Source: Agelas oroides (taxonomy: Eukaryota; Porifera; Demospongiae; Agelasida; Agelasidae). From it: DNA of 64,000 bases. Numbering within the stretch: the stretch's first letter is position 1; every line of letters begins with the position of its first letter. Both the position numbers and the translations under genes were made by a program. The DNA is taken from positions 1,430,388 to 1,494,387 of the forward strand of contig OX422196.1 of the NCBI GenBank assembly GCA_949130485.1. Reading direction: 5' to 3'. Below the pieces are notes generated by a model. That model was not told the DNA's origin. It saw nothing but the letters and a program-made list of their open reading frames with translations, and ran no database searches. Below are positions 1 to 13,267 of the stretch, one piece after another.

Positions 1-118
1 GGGAGGGAGGGAGGGAGGGAGGGAGGGAGGGAGGGAGGGAGGGAGGGAGGGAGGGAGGGAGGGAGGGAGGGAGGGAGGGAGGGAGGGAGGGAGGGAGGGA
101 GGGAGGGAGGGAGGGAGA
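1..118. repeat. (GGGA)n microsatellite
   Basis: A near-perfect GGGA tetranucleotide run opens the window and probably continues to its left. It lies in or beyond an intron of the PLEKHD1-like gene. A second run of the same motif is found at 33216-33410. Confidence 0.95.
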
Positions 119-275
119 GAAGAGGAGGGAAGAGGGAGGTAAGGACTGCCTCCTACAGAGAAGCCCAGAAGTGAAGTCCTTCAGGTTAGAACAGGAACCA
201 ATTAAGAAGGTATGTTTCTAGCTACACTACCACATTGTTTACATGGCCACACAAGGAGCTGGTATGTACACTTAC

Positions 276-3835
<3,560 letters not shown>

Positions 3836-4148
3836 GGTTCAGTCTCGCAGCTTGTTCAAATGCAAAAGGAGCAGCTGGCTAAACACAGTGAGTCTGTACA
3901 ACGCGAACCACACCTGCACAAAGTTTAACTACATTCTTCGATTTCTTGTGGTTTTGATGGCGAGACATCCGGAGGAAGTTAAGTGCATTCCAAAGTCTTT
4001 GACCCCACTTGTGGGGTGTGATTCTATTTGACCTATGGCCTCTCAAGATAGCAGTAGTCTTCGCTGGGATGAGCTCGTTACAAGTTAGTTGCTTCTTACA
4101 AAGTCAGATTTTCACTGCAGTTACAGCCCCTTCTCCTTTCCATCCCAG

Positions 4149-5266
4149 ATCACTTGATTTCAGCAGGAGTTCTATCAGGCATTGCTATACTCACCAAGAC
4201 AGGTGATAATTGTGTGCTGTCGTATGGGAAGCTGGCTTCTCATACTGACCAGGCAAGCAACAGACACAAATCCAGAAGTTTTGCTATTGACATCGAAACA
4301 TCTGTGGTCTATCTTCCAGGATTGGCATCAGTTCACGAGTCTGTTCACTGACACAAGTGAAAAAGTATTAGGTGTGTCAAAATGACATAATTTTACGTGC
4401 AGTTCATGCAAACTGGTATCAACCCTGTTACAAGCCCCACTCCCAGGCCAAACATGTTTTTCCTACCAACTAGCCTGGAGTACAAAGCTAACCCCTGTTC
4501 AAGAGTGGCATGATGATCATTGCAATGATGTCATTATGTGCTCTTGTAATGTTACATGTACATGTAGCTAGCTGTACTGTTTATAATCAGGTTCCATATA
4601 ACGACCATTAGATGCAGTAACTGCTGCTACAAGCTAACTATGCTATCTTCTTCTTACTAGACACAGCAGTCCCCAAGTTATGTCTGACCCTTGAGAGAGA
4701 GGTGCCTTTCATCGTTTTCCATAAATCACAGTGCAGGTTAGACCCTAGCCTCGTACCCAGGCTCTCAGTAGCCTGGGTACGAGGTTAGTTAGACCCTCAC
4801 TAACATTGTTTCATTGCACATGCAGCAGCAACTCTTGCACAAGACTAGCCTCATTCCCAGGCCTCCCCAATGCGCAGTTAATGATTTTGCAAAACTGGAG
4901 CTGGGGAAGACCTGGGAATGAGGTTAGCATTAGGCCTCAGCTACAGCTCATAAACACTAGCTAGACTTGTACCCATGCTAGCATCCGACACTTGCAGGAG
5001 AAACACTAGGGTGAAAAGGCGTGGGTATGTGTAAGAAGGCTCTAAAGCCACCAAGGCATAAATAAAATTAGCGTTTTCACGATGATCTTTATTGTGACCG
5101 TGTTCCCTCACACTGCAGTCTCTATGCCACAAGTGCTGGGAATCTGCATGGTCTGGTTGTGTGCAGCTTTCCTCTGGGAGTGATTGTGTGCATCAGTGAA
5201 CCACCCACACCAATGAGCAAAGCTGTCAGTACAGTGGAGACTTTTGTCAGCATGCTCAGAAGATAA
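4149..5266 (+). CDS. unidentified small protein, C-terminal three exons
   Basis: Three exons join in phase: 4149-4202 (after a CCATCCCAG acceptor), 4661-4736 and 5119-5266, which ends in TAA. They encode about 92 residues including HLISAGVLSGIAILTKT, a DTAVPKLCLTLEREVPFIVF segment and LHGLVVCSFPLGVIVCI, and end in MLRR. Hydrophobic beta-strand and helix alternation is visible; no motif was recognised. The 5' end is uncertain: a candidate first exon begins at ATG 3957 (MARHPEEVK) and joins only if a weak donor at 3982 and an alternative acceptor near 4107 are used. A mobile hairpin is inserted directly at the 5' splice site after exon 4661-4736. I considered roadblock-type and HUS1-type proteins but cannot support either. 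Confidence 0.5.
4737..4796. mobile_element. 42-bp hairpin mini-element with 9-bp target duplication at a splice donor
   Basis: Element 4746-4787 (TAGCCTCGTACCCAGGC ... GCCTGGGTACGAGGTTA) is almost all stem. It is flanked by perfect 9-bp copies of GTTAGACCC at 4737-4745 and 4788-4796. The left copy is also the 5' splice site of the exon ending at 4736, so insertion duplicated the donor. Confidence 0.85.
4845..4927. repeat. hairpin element of the TAGCCTCGTTCCCAGGC family
   Basis: Ends TAGCCTCATTCCCAGGCC and CCTGGGAATGAGGTTA are inverted; the loop is about 45 bp. Related copies, more decayed, lie at 5288-5376, 5542-5620 and 5748-5822. Confidence 0.7.
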
Positions 5267-6800
5267 CAAGATTGACGTCTTCTTGTAGCCTCATTCCCTG
5301 GCTCCTCCTTATCTTTTGGTACATACACACAGTACAGTATGTGATAAGCTTATTCTGGGCTGAAGAATGAGGCTAAGTTTGCAACAGATATGTACTTGGT
5401 GTAACAAGATATGAATATTGCCTTTGTCTACCCTTAAATGGTCCAACTCCTAATCATTGTGTAGCCACTGTTCCTCAATCCTGGAGAGAAGCCCGGATGT
5501 GAGGCAGATATATTGCTTGTTGGAGAGATCACACCTGTTATATGTAGCCCCACTCTCAGGCCTTTTCTCGTCCAGTTTTTGCTGTTAGCAAATGAAAACT
5601 GGAGGCCTAGGAACAAGGCTGTTATACAAACACACTCCACTTGAGCAAGTCCCACCACTCTCATCTTAGCCTGAAACAAGGACACTTTGCTATATAACCC
5701 AGTCACATCAAGGGTGTCCACATTGTGGAAGGGTTCCACTGTGGAGTTGGCTTCATTCCCACCTAGCTTTCTGTCACTTGCAGTTTTTCGTTCACACGCA
5801 GGGAGAGCCTGGGAACAAGGCTACTGTGGAAGATAGACACTATAATCAGAAACGAAAACTGATAGACTTTACAGTACAATGGACTCGGGTACCGACCATC
5901 TTTATTGCTCAAGATTTAGGGCGGCACCTTCATGATACTGTATATGTATAAAGTTTTTCTAGACCGTACAACTTTTGAAGAATGTTTGATCAGAGAGCTC
6001 TTTGCACTTGTAGAGTGGTGCAGAGTCGCAGCAGTGGTAGACCTGTTAGTGCTCTTGAAACAGATCGGTGAAGTTCAAGCATGCATATACTACACACATG
6101 TATCCAGCTGGAAGGCTTCCCACTGATGTAGCTAGTTTGATCCAGATCCCTCGTGCCCCCCAGAGTCAGTATTGCCCGTCTGTGTCACCACAAGCACTAT
6201 TATCAAGATGACAGCGATGACAATGACATTCCCCACCGCTACTGGGACAATGTACTTTGAGTATCATCTGCAAAATGAGAAGTAAATGGTGGATTATACA
6301 GCACTGGAAAATTACCTGCCCAACTCTAATGCTCATCTGGATTTCTGGGGCATATACATACTCTAACTGATCAGTGGATCAGAAGTGGTGGTCCCTTTAA
6401 TTCTAAAGAGACCATAATGAGCTTGGTATATACATCCATGCAGCAACTGTAAACCCAGGCACCCTGCCCCCCAAAGAGCTGCCATATATTAAAGACTGAC
6501 TTGATCTCTGCCCAAAGACAAGCCCAGGAGTAGTGCTCGGCCTTTGACCGCGTTGATACCACTACAGCGGAGTCAGCCCCTTTTTCTGGGCCGAGAAGCT
6601 GTCCTCCCTCCTCTGCATCCATACCATAAAACATAAACAACCCGTGACTTAGAACCTCATTCCCGGGCCGGCCACTGGGAATGAGGTTAACTAAGGCCAC
6701 GGCAAATAGATACGTCACATGACAATTACAGTGTGCGTCAAATAGAGTAAGAAACTTAAAGAACGCGGAATGCAGCAAAAGACAAGTATCAAAAGAAGGT
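5267..6800. other. intergenic and repeat-rich stretch
   Basis: No gene could be supported here. The stretch holds three decayed hairpin-family copies (5288-5822). At 6311-6328 it carries a sequence resembling the terminal repeat of the hAT-like element at 7530-7967, and at 6654-6690 a short hairpin. A minus-strand hydrophobic frame at 6132-6260 was examined and rejected because it has a stop just after the only good acceptor. Confidence 0.5.
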
Positions 6801-9783
6801 TCATTCATCATGTCCATCTTTGACGGGTGAAGCACTCCGAGATCGCATCTCTTCCTCAGCCGGAGGAGGGCTTTGCTGTTTCTGGGGAGAAGCAGAATGG
6901 TCACGTTCACGTGAGGCACTTCGAGACTTCTCCCGAGAGTGGTGGGAACCAGACCGATGATCTCTATCATTTCTCTCCTTCTCCTTGGATTTGCTACGGG
7001 AGCGGGAACGATCCCGAGAACGGTTCCTGGCTGGCGGAGACCCACTTCTTGAGTGACTGCGGGACCTGCTATGGCTCTTGGCACGGTTCCTATCCCTGGA
7101 CCTTGAGCGGGAGCGTTCCCGAGATCTTCCACGACGAGGAGAGCGAGACCTATCACGAGACCTGTCACGAGATCGTGACCTGTGGTGAGAAGAACCACTT
7201 CTGCTCCTAGAACGACGATCCCTCGAACGTGACCTTGACCTTGAACGGCTAAATAGAGAGAGAGAGAACATCAATAAGTCTACAGATATCGCCATTCAGA
7301 GGGGACATTTTAGCTTCTAGTGGAATAGGCTCACCTTTTCCTACGAGAGCCACGATAGTCTTCTGTGAGTTTCAGTCTGCGGCCATTCAGCTCGGCTCCA
7401 TCAAGCTTTCTCAGAGCATTCCTCATGTCGTCATAGTTGGCATACTCCACAACTCTAAAAACAGAATATTGTGTCAAAGGTAAAGCGGACAAACGATCGC
7501 AACATAGCTTGTTACAACCAGATATGAGGTAGAGCTGTGCGGTATCACAGTAATTCAATAATACTGCGATAATCTGCGTAGGCAATAATCGTACTGCGGC
7601 TTCTAGTACGTTGTCGGTATATTGAAAACTAGATAATCGAGCATGTGCAGTACTAGATCGGCGTGGCACTAATGCACGTGTATGGCTACAAGAAATGGCT
7701 ACCAGTCTGTCTACGCTCAATTTGGTCACGAAAAAGAACGCAAAAAGTGTCGTTTGGCAGTATTTCGGCCTAGAAGCTGATGAAAAGAAGATCCCAAAAC
7801 AAGAGCTGGAAGATCAGCCTGTCTGCAGGAAGTGCTACAAGCAAGTACGAGCGAAGCATGGCAACACTTCGAATTTTTTGGTGTACAAATGTCAATAATA
7901 TTGAAATACCGAGATGATTGTGACAACGATAATTGAACAGGCTAAAGTACATTACCGCCCAACTCTAATATGACGGGGAAGAGGTAGAGTACTAGCAATC
8001 AGAATTAAGACAATTTACCCTTCGCCAACTCGCTGCTTGTGGGCATCAGCAAAGGTAATCTCACCGGCTTGACGCATAAAGTCCTTCAGATCCTGAGGTT
8101 TTAGTGGGTGAAAAAAGTAGCACACAATTAGTTCATGGAACACAAGCAAGGAGACACAAGCTGTTCTTACCTCCCAACACACTGAAGGCTCACAACAAAG
8201 TGGTTGGCTAAACATCACAAAAATCTACTCTCTCCTGTGTTTCCTTTCTTTACAGAGCAAGGTGTTAAATGCATACTTACTGAGTTTGCATCACCTTGTC
8301 TAAATACACATTATTAGCACATTCAAAGCACCTGTTTTAATGCTCAGTGCATTTGATGAAACCTCTACCATCATTCATCTCTTAGAGAGAAGCAAACCCT
8401 CCTAAGGAGCAGTGTTTTGACGCAAGGGACCACACATCTGACAAGGTGCAAACGCTAGGCGAGTGAATGGTGCGGCCACCACTAGGTAGGTAGGTAGTGT
8501 GAGTTTGAATGCCATGAATAGCCCACATGTCACACAGAACACATCTGAGAGCACACACGCGCACCCATAGTCAAGTCAAGGGGACCCTCTAGCACATAGC
8601 ATGCCTTTGAAAGCAAATGAAGCAGATGAGTCAACGACTGGCACACAAAAATCAAAAGACACACATGAAGAGGTGAAAACACCTACGTGACGAATAGCAA
8701 AACTGAAAATTATGTGGAACACGCACAATAGAGGAACTTACTTGCCAGCTGACACGACTGGAAATGTTCTCAACGACAATACGGTAATCAGTTCGGGTGG
8801 GAGGACCGTACCTACACGAAATAGCAGAAATGAGAAACAAGAGAGAGGACCGTTTTTGATATGATAGTGACAGCAAAGTAGCCTATACGTGGATTGGCAC
8901 TTTTCCACCCAAGCCCAAGCCCTGCCATGTCATGTCAAAGAGGAGGGGAGGGGAACCAGGACTACCCACCTGGCAAGCCAAGCTGGGGATCTGCAGAAAG
9001 CCAGAAAAAGAGAATGGGACTACCATAAACATGGGACCAACTAAACTAAACCTACATGCCATTGTACCGATAGGGTTGAGAAGGCCATTTCTTCCTGGAG
9101 TTTTAAACACTTATAGGGAACCATCTCCAAATCATCCGCAGCCCACCCACACACATAGCTGAACAAGTCACTCACTCATGGGAATCAACCTTACCCTCTA
9201 TATCGTCCACCTCCTCCGCCACCACCACCACCACCACCACCACCACCACCACCGTATCGACCCCCACCTCCTCCTCCTCCTCCACCTCCACCATAGCGAT
9301 TGCCGTACCCAGATGAACTGCCACGAGCATGCTCAACTATCACTCTGCACAAAACGAAAATGCAACAGGCAGTCAACATTTTACATCATACACGTACATG
9401 TATTCAAACTCAAATTCTTGGATCCTCCAATCCATGTGCCATACCTTTCTCCAAGCAGTTCACGGCCATTTAATTCATACACTGCATCGTCAGCATCGCG
9501 TGGACTTTCAAATTCCTACAGTGAACGAGAGAAAAAAGGAAATTTAACACTTTGGGGGGAAAAAATGGCTGCCCAGAGGACTGTCCTAGTCACTAAAAGC
9601 AACATTAAAAACGCATACTATCAATTCTTTTTACAGTCTTAGGGGTGAAATCTCATAGCTTACCACAAAACCAAAGCCATTTTTCAGATTAATGTCTCTG
9701 ATGTGGCCGAATCCCCTGAAGAATCGTTCCACGTCCTTCTCTCGGGCCTGGTAGCTCAGACGGCCAACGTAGATGCGACTCAT
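6801..9783 (-). CDS. SRSF5: SR splicing factor of the SRSF4/5/6 type
   Basis: Seven exons: 9664-9783 (ATG 9783), 9445-9515, 9195-9344, 8742-8811, 8019-8092, 7335-7454, 6801-7248 (TGA); 350 aa, all phases consistent. RRM1 (about 1-72) has RNP2 IYVGRL and RNP1 KNGFGFVEF. A Gly-rich linker (about 80-115) follows. The pseudo-RRM2 starts [16 protein letters not shown] and has SWQDLKDFM, the signature of SR proteins with two RRMs. The C-terminal 150 residues are RS/RD dipeptides. Such proteins bind exonic enhancers and recruit the spliceosome. The SRSF5 symbol rests on neighbouring-gene linkage; it may equally be pre-duplication to SRSF4/5/6. Its 1.2-kb of introns 4-5 are a plausible site for the autoregulatory poison exons known in this family, but I did not identify one. 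A hAT-like element lies in the intron between exons 5 and 6. Confidence 0.93.
7522..7975. mobile_element. hAT-like element with BED zinc-finger remnant
   Basis: Imperfect terminal inverted repeats TAGAGCTGTGCGGTA (7530) and its mate ending TACCGCCCAACTCTA (7967). The 8-bp flanks ATATGAGG / ATATGACG agree at 7 of 8 positions, as expected for hAT insertion. Inside, a plus-strand frame (7695-7898) encodes a BED-type zinc-finger fragment (VWQYFGLE ... VCRKCYKQV ... HGNTSNF), the usual N-terminal domain of hAT transposases. No catalytic domain is present, so it is a non-autonomous internal-deletion derivative, sitting in an intron of the SR gene. Confidence 0.8.
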
Positions 9784-10166
9784 TGCGACCGATTAGTAGA
9801 ACCTGGCGAAGATCAACGCAAAATATAACTTTTTCTTGTGCGCACTCCTTGTTCTTTCTTTTAACACGTTCACGTTGGCGCCACGAAGTGCTAAGGACCG
9901 AACACCCCCTAAGCTTGATCGGAATGACAAACGCGTGACACTTTCTGCGCATGCGTAAATAAACTTTGACCTTTCTGGAAAACACAAGGCTTTGTCAGCC
10001 TCATCTGACATCTCTGGAGTTCACTGGAACGAGTAGGTTATTGCAAGCCGTATCCGAGACAACCTGTTAAGATATCTTTGTTGCGCTTCACAGCTTGCTC
10101 ACTGATCTCTGTGTTGTGTTCTGTTGCAGACTCAATGCAATACCCTGCAAAGGGGTATTAAATAGA
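9784..10166. promoter_or_regulatory. shared upstream region of the SR gene and SYNJ2BP
   Basis: 383 bp separate the two divergent start codons, so both promoters and 5' UTRs must lie here. It contains GCGCATGCG and no TATA element at an obvious position. Confidence 0.6.
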
Positions 10167-13004
10167 ATGGCGTCTTCAGTGCCAAGAATTGAAGAAATTG
10201 TATTGGAAAAGGGCTCTTTTGGTTAGTAAAGCCAACTGCACTTACTTAGTGTTTACTAGTCTCGTGAAGCCAGACTTTAGTGTGAGAGTCTGGCTTCACA
10301 AGACTAACCTAGACCAGGACCTTTGCAGCAAAGTTTTTACCTCAAGGGGTAGTAGTCCCTATATCTTGCCTGTAGAAGTAGTTGTGACCAGGGTGGACTC
10401 AAGTGATCATTGTACATTTTAAGAGCTGATCAAGGAATCAAGATGAAGTCGGAATGACGACAGACCAGCAAATGTTCTTAAGGAGGTGTGGCTACTCTGT
10501 CCCATTAGGAATCAAGTGATCAAAGAAAGTTGATTTTTACTAATCAAGTGAATTATCTCTGTCGCAAATGCTTCTACGGTAAGTGACTACCCCTTGTGTA
10601 CCTAGAGCAATCAACTACTATGCAACTAGAAATTTGATTCAAAGGTTAGGAGTTTTAAAATTGATGTAGTCAGCAGTTAAGACTAGGTTTGGTTACATGG
10701 CATGCTGTTAGTAGCAAAAGCAACAGCCAAGGTTGTTATTAAAGTCTCCTGAACCCAGCACACCTATTAGTTTTCCCATTAGCCTTGTCCCAGGCTCCTC
10801 TCCTGCTTTTGTCGCACACGATGTGACGAAGACTGGAGAGAAGCCTAGGAATATAACAGCTAAGTAAGCAATTATAACGTAGATATCTTCCTTCCGGGCC
10901 AATGTACTCACTCAACCAAAGGTATTGTGAGTCAGAGGTCTATGTGTGGTCTGATTTAGTTGCACCCACTAGTCTCACAGATATCTAACTCTACCATCGA
11001 CCCCGCAGGTTTGGGGTTCAACATCCGTGGTGGAACAGACAATATCCATGTTGGTTCTGATCCAGGCATCTTTGTGACGACAGTAAGACCTAACGGAGCA
11101 GCTGCAAAGGACGGCAGATTGATTGCTGGAGATAAGATATTAGAAGTATGTGTGACTCATGCGTACCCAGTGTACCCCATTTGGTTCAGCACAATTGATT
11201 CGCTGAAAGTCATGCTAAGTTTTGGTGGTTGTATTTTTACCTAATAAGATTGGGTGTTCCTTCTTAAGATAGATCATGAGGAGAGCACAATTATTGGTAC
11301 CAAGAGTTCATAACCAGAGGAGGTCCGACACGGTCACGTGCACTATGCATTAATGAACATTCCAAGGACTAAAAACCATCAATACAACAATCGGAAACGC
11401 TGTGCGGCAAAGATCATGATGGGTTTAGTGGGGTTTTCGTGATGCTGGAAGTGTCTCGCCGGTTAGAAGTAACATTGCATGCCTGTGTGACCTCCAAATG
11501 GCATTTATGTGGCTGTTGAGAGCTAGATGAACGGCAGTGATCGATCTCGACCTAATAGACAGCTTCAGTATGGTTGAAAATACCCCCCAACTCGAGTGAA
11601 CCCAGCACGCTAGAAGCTTCTGATGTTCAGAAATCGTTCTTGAAGCAATGGAATGCAGCAGGTTAGCAGTTAACTTGACAATCAGGACCACGTGTTGATG
11701 TATATGACATCACTAGTGTCGGACCTCCTCTGGTTCATAACAGTAAGCCGCCATCTGGATTAGTCTCGTGCCCAGACCCTCCCCGCACGTGCGAGAAAGA
11801 GGGTCTGGTGTTCTGAACGACTTTTCTTGTCACATGGGGCGGGGTAGCTCCCCGATCTGAGAGCTTGAATCAGATTCTACAACGCATAATTATATGTGCA
11901 TGACGTAAGCGATCGTATTTTGAACCGAATTGGAGGTAGAAAAAACTTACCTCGCAGTTCGTTCTCACTGCTTTCCCAAGAAACTTTGCGGCCTTATCAA
12001 GCCTCTGTAAACCATACCGTGCAGCAGTCTAAGTCGTCAGAAAACTCGAGTCCCGGATGTAAAATGTAAATATGACATTCTTTACGCCGTAGGCCCCGCC
12101 CCATGTGGCAAGAAAAATTTTACGTTTTTGCTTTCCTTTCTTCTATAGATTAATGGGAATGACCTTCGTGAGGTGCCTCACCAAGCAGCAGTTAGCTTCT
12201 TTCACAACACTGGAGAGGTGGTCACTCTTCTGGTGGAGAGAGGGGCAGAACATAGGATTAGGGTAAGAGCCAGCTGTATAGCCCCTTTGGATGTCTTCCT
12301 TTGCATACACTGATTTGGGGATAAGCAGCAAAATTACTTTGTTGCCAATGGCAATGTGTACTTTCTAAAGATCACGGCAAAGAACTAACCCTTATAGGAC
12401 CTGTTTGTAAACCTACACTTTTATGGAAGCAGCATTCCTATTTCAAATCAATTTTATCCATCTACATGTAAGAGACAACAAGAAGCCTGGATCGACGATG
12501 ACATATTTCTCCCTCAATCTCCATGTAGGATCAACTTACAGCATCTACCTCTGACCTTGAATCAGTAGAGCAGCTTAGCAGTGGAGCTGATACTGACATC
12601 ATTGTAAGATCTCTACCAAAGTGAAGAAGGGGAAGAGGATCTAGCCTTAATTCCCAGGCCACTCCTAGATTTTATCTTGCAGCAGGGAGAACTACACTTC
12701 TCCTGCATTTTGGGGTGTTAGTAGCTTTGTCTCCAGGCCACTCCTGGTTTTTTGATAAAATCTGGGAGTGGCCTGAAAATGAAGCTAAATTGATAGCATA
12801 AATAGTTGGTTTACTAGTAAATTCTTGAGTCATTGAAGTGGTGAATTTTTTTTCTTGTTGCTTCCTTTCCAGAGAACAAGAATTCCACCTCAGCGTGGTT
12901 TTTCTTATACCCGTGGTGCACTGCGATGGGGGTGGGTCCCTCTAGCACTCATCGGGCTAGGCTCTGTGGTGGTTCTTATCTGGTACATTCGAAGAAGACG
13001 ATAA
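10167..13004 (+). CDS. SYNJ2BP: Synaptojanin-2-binding protein / OMP25-like PDZ protein
   Basis: Five exons: 10167-10221, 11009-11145, 12149-12262, 12529-12603, 12873-13004 (TAA); 170 aa. One PDZ domain (about residues 8-100) has the carboxylate-binding loop [10 protein letters not shown], split by intron 1, then DPGIFVTTV and [18 protein letters not shown]. The C-terminus is a single hydrophobic helix [18 protein letters not shown] followed by IRRRR and the stop. This is the tail-anchor arrangement of the mitochondrial outer membrane protein SYNJ2BP (vertebrate forms are about 145 aa). Known partners bind by C-terminal PDZ ligands. Introns 1 and 2 contain mobile elements, including a hAT-like MITE at 11306-11741. 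Confidence 0.95.
10258..10307. repeat. hairpin, TAGTCTCG variant
   Basis: Inverted ends TAGTCTCGTGAAGCCAGAC and GTCTGGCTTCACAAGACTA around a 10-bp loop. It is a variant of the abundant hairpin family, with the CCCAGG core replaced by AAGCCAGA. Lies in intron 1 of SYNJ2BP. Confidence 0.7.
11306..11741. mobile_element. non-autonomous DNA transposon (MITE) with CAGAGGAGG ends
   Basis: Perfect 17-bp terminal inverted repeats CAGAGGAGGTCCGACAC (11315) and their mate ending CCTCTG (11732), flanked by GTTCATAAC on both sides (11306-11314 and 11733-11741). An 8- or 9-bp duplication with CAGNG-type ends fits the hAT superfamily. It has no coding capacity and lies in intron 2 of SYNJ2BP. Confidence 0.85.
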
Positions 13005-13267
13005 CTGACCCCAAGACATTCTGTGTAGCTGTTGTTTAGTCATTGTAGTGTAAAATAAGTTGACTTTGTATCCACGAATATGTGTGTAAGCGCGCGAAAA
13101 ATTTGTCTTCTTGCGCATGCGTAAGTTGCGTCGCCGCGCCGTAAGTTATGTTTGGTATCCAACAAGGATACTTTATTAGTATCCTTGGTATCCAAGACGC
13201 GAGACATGCAAGAGTAGGTGAATGGTTCTCCCATAGCTGAACGCTGAGCAGTGAACAAAACAAGACA

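Noticed and set aside
4149-5266. HUS1 or LAMTOR/roadblock identity for the small plus-strand gene
   Set aside because: Some spacing of hydrophobic residues is similar, but no diagnostic motif aligned. Left unnamed.
6132-6267. Minus-strand hydrophobic C-terminal exon (IVPVAVGNVIVIAVILIIVLVV...)
   Set aside because: The only good acceptor is followed by an in-frame stop, and no upstream exon was found. Probably chance, though a weak acceptor inside could rescue it.
6371-7198. 275-aa minus-strand frame
   Set aside because: It overlaps the RS-domain exon out of frame and continues into the 3' flank. The low-complexity RS sequence keeps alternative frames open.
7695-7898. BED zinc-finger frame as an independent gene
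   Set aside because: It lies between transposon ends, lacks the transposase core and has no supported splice partners. Treated as a hAT remnant.
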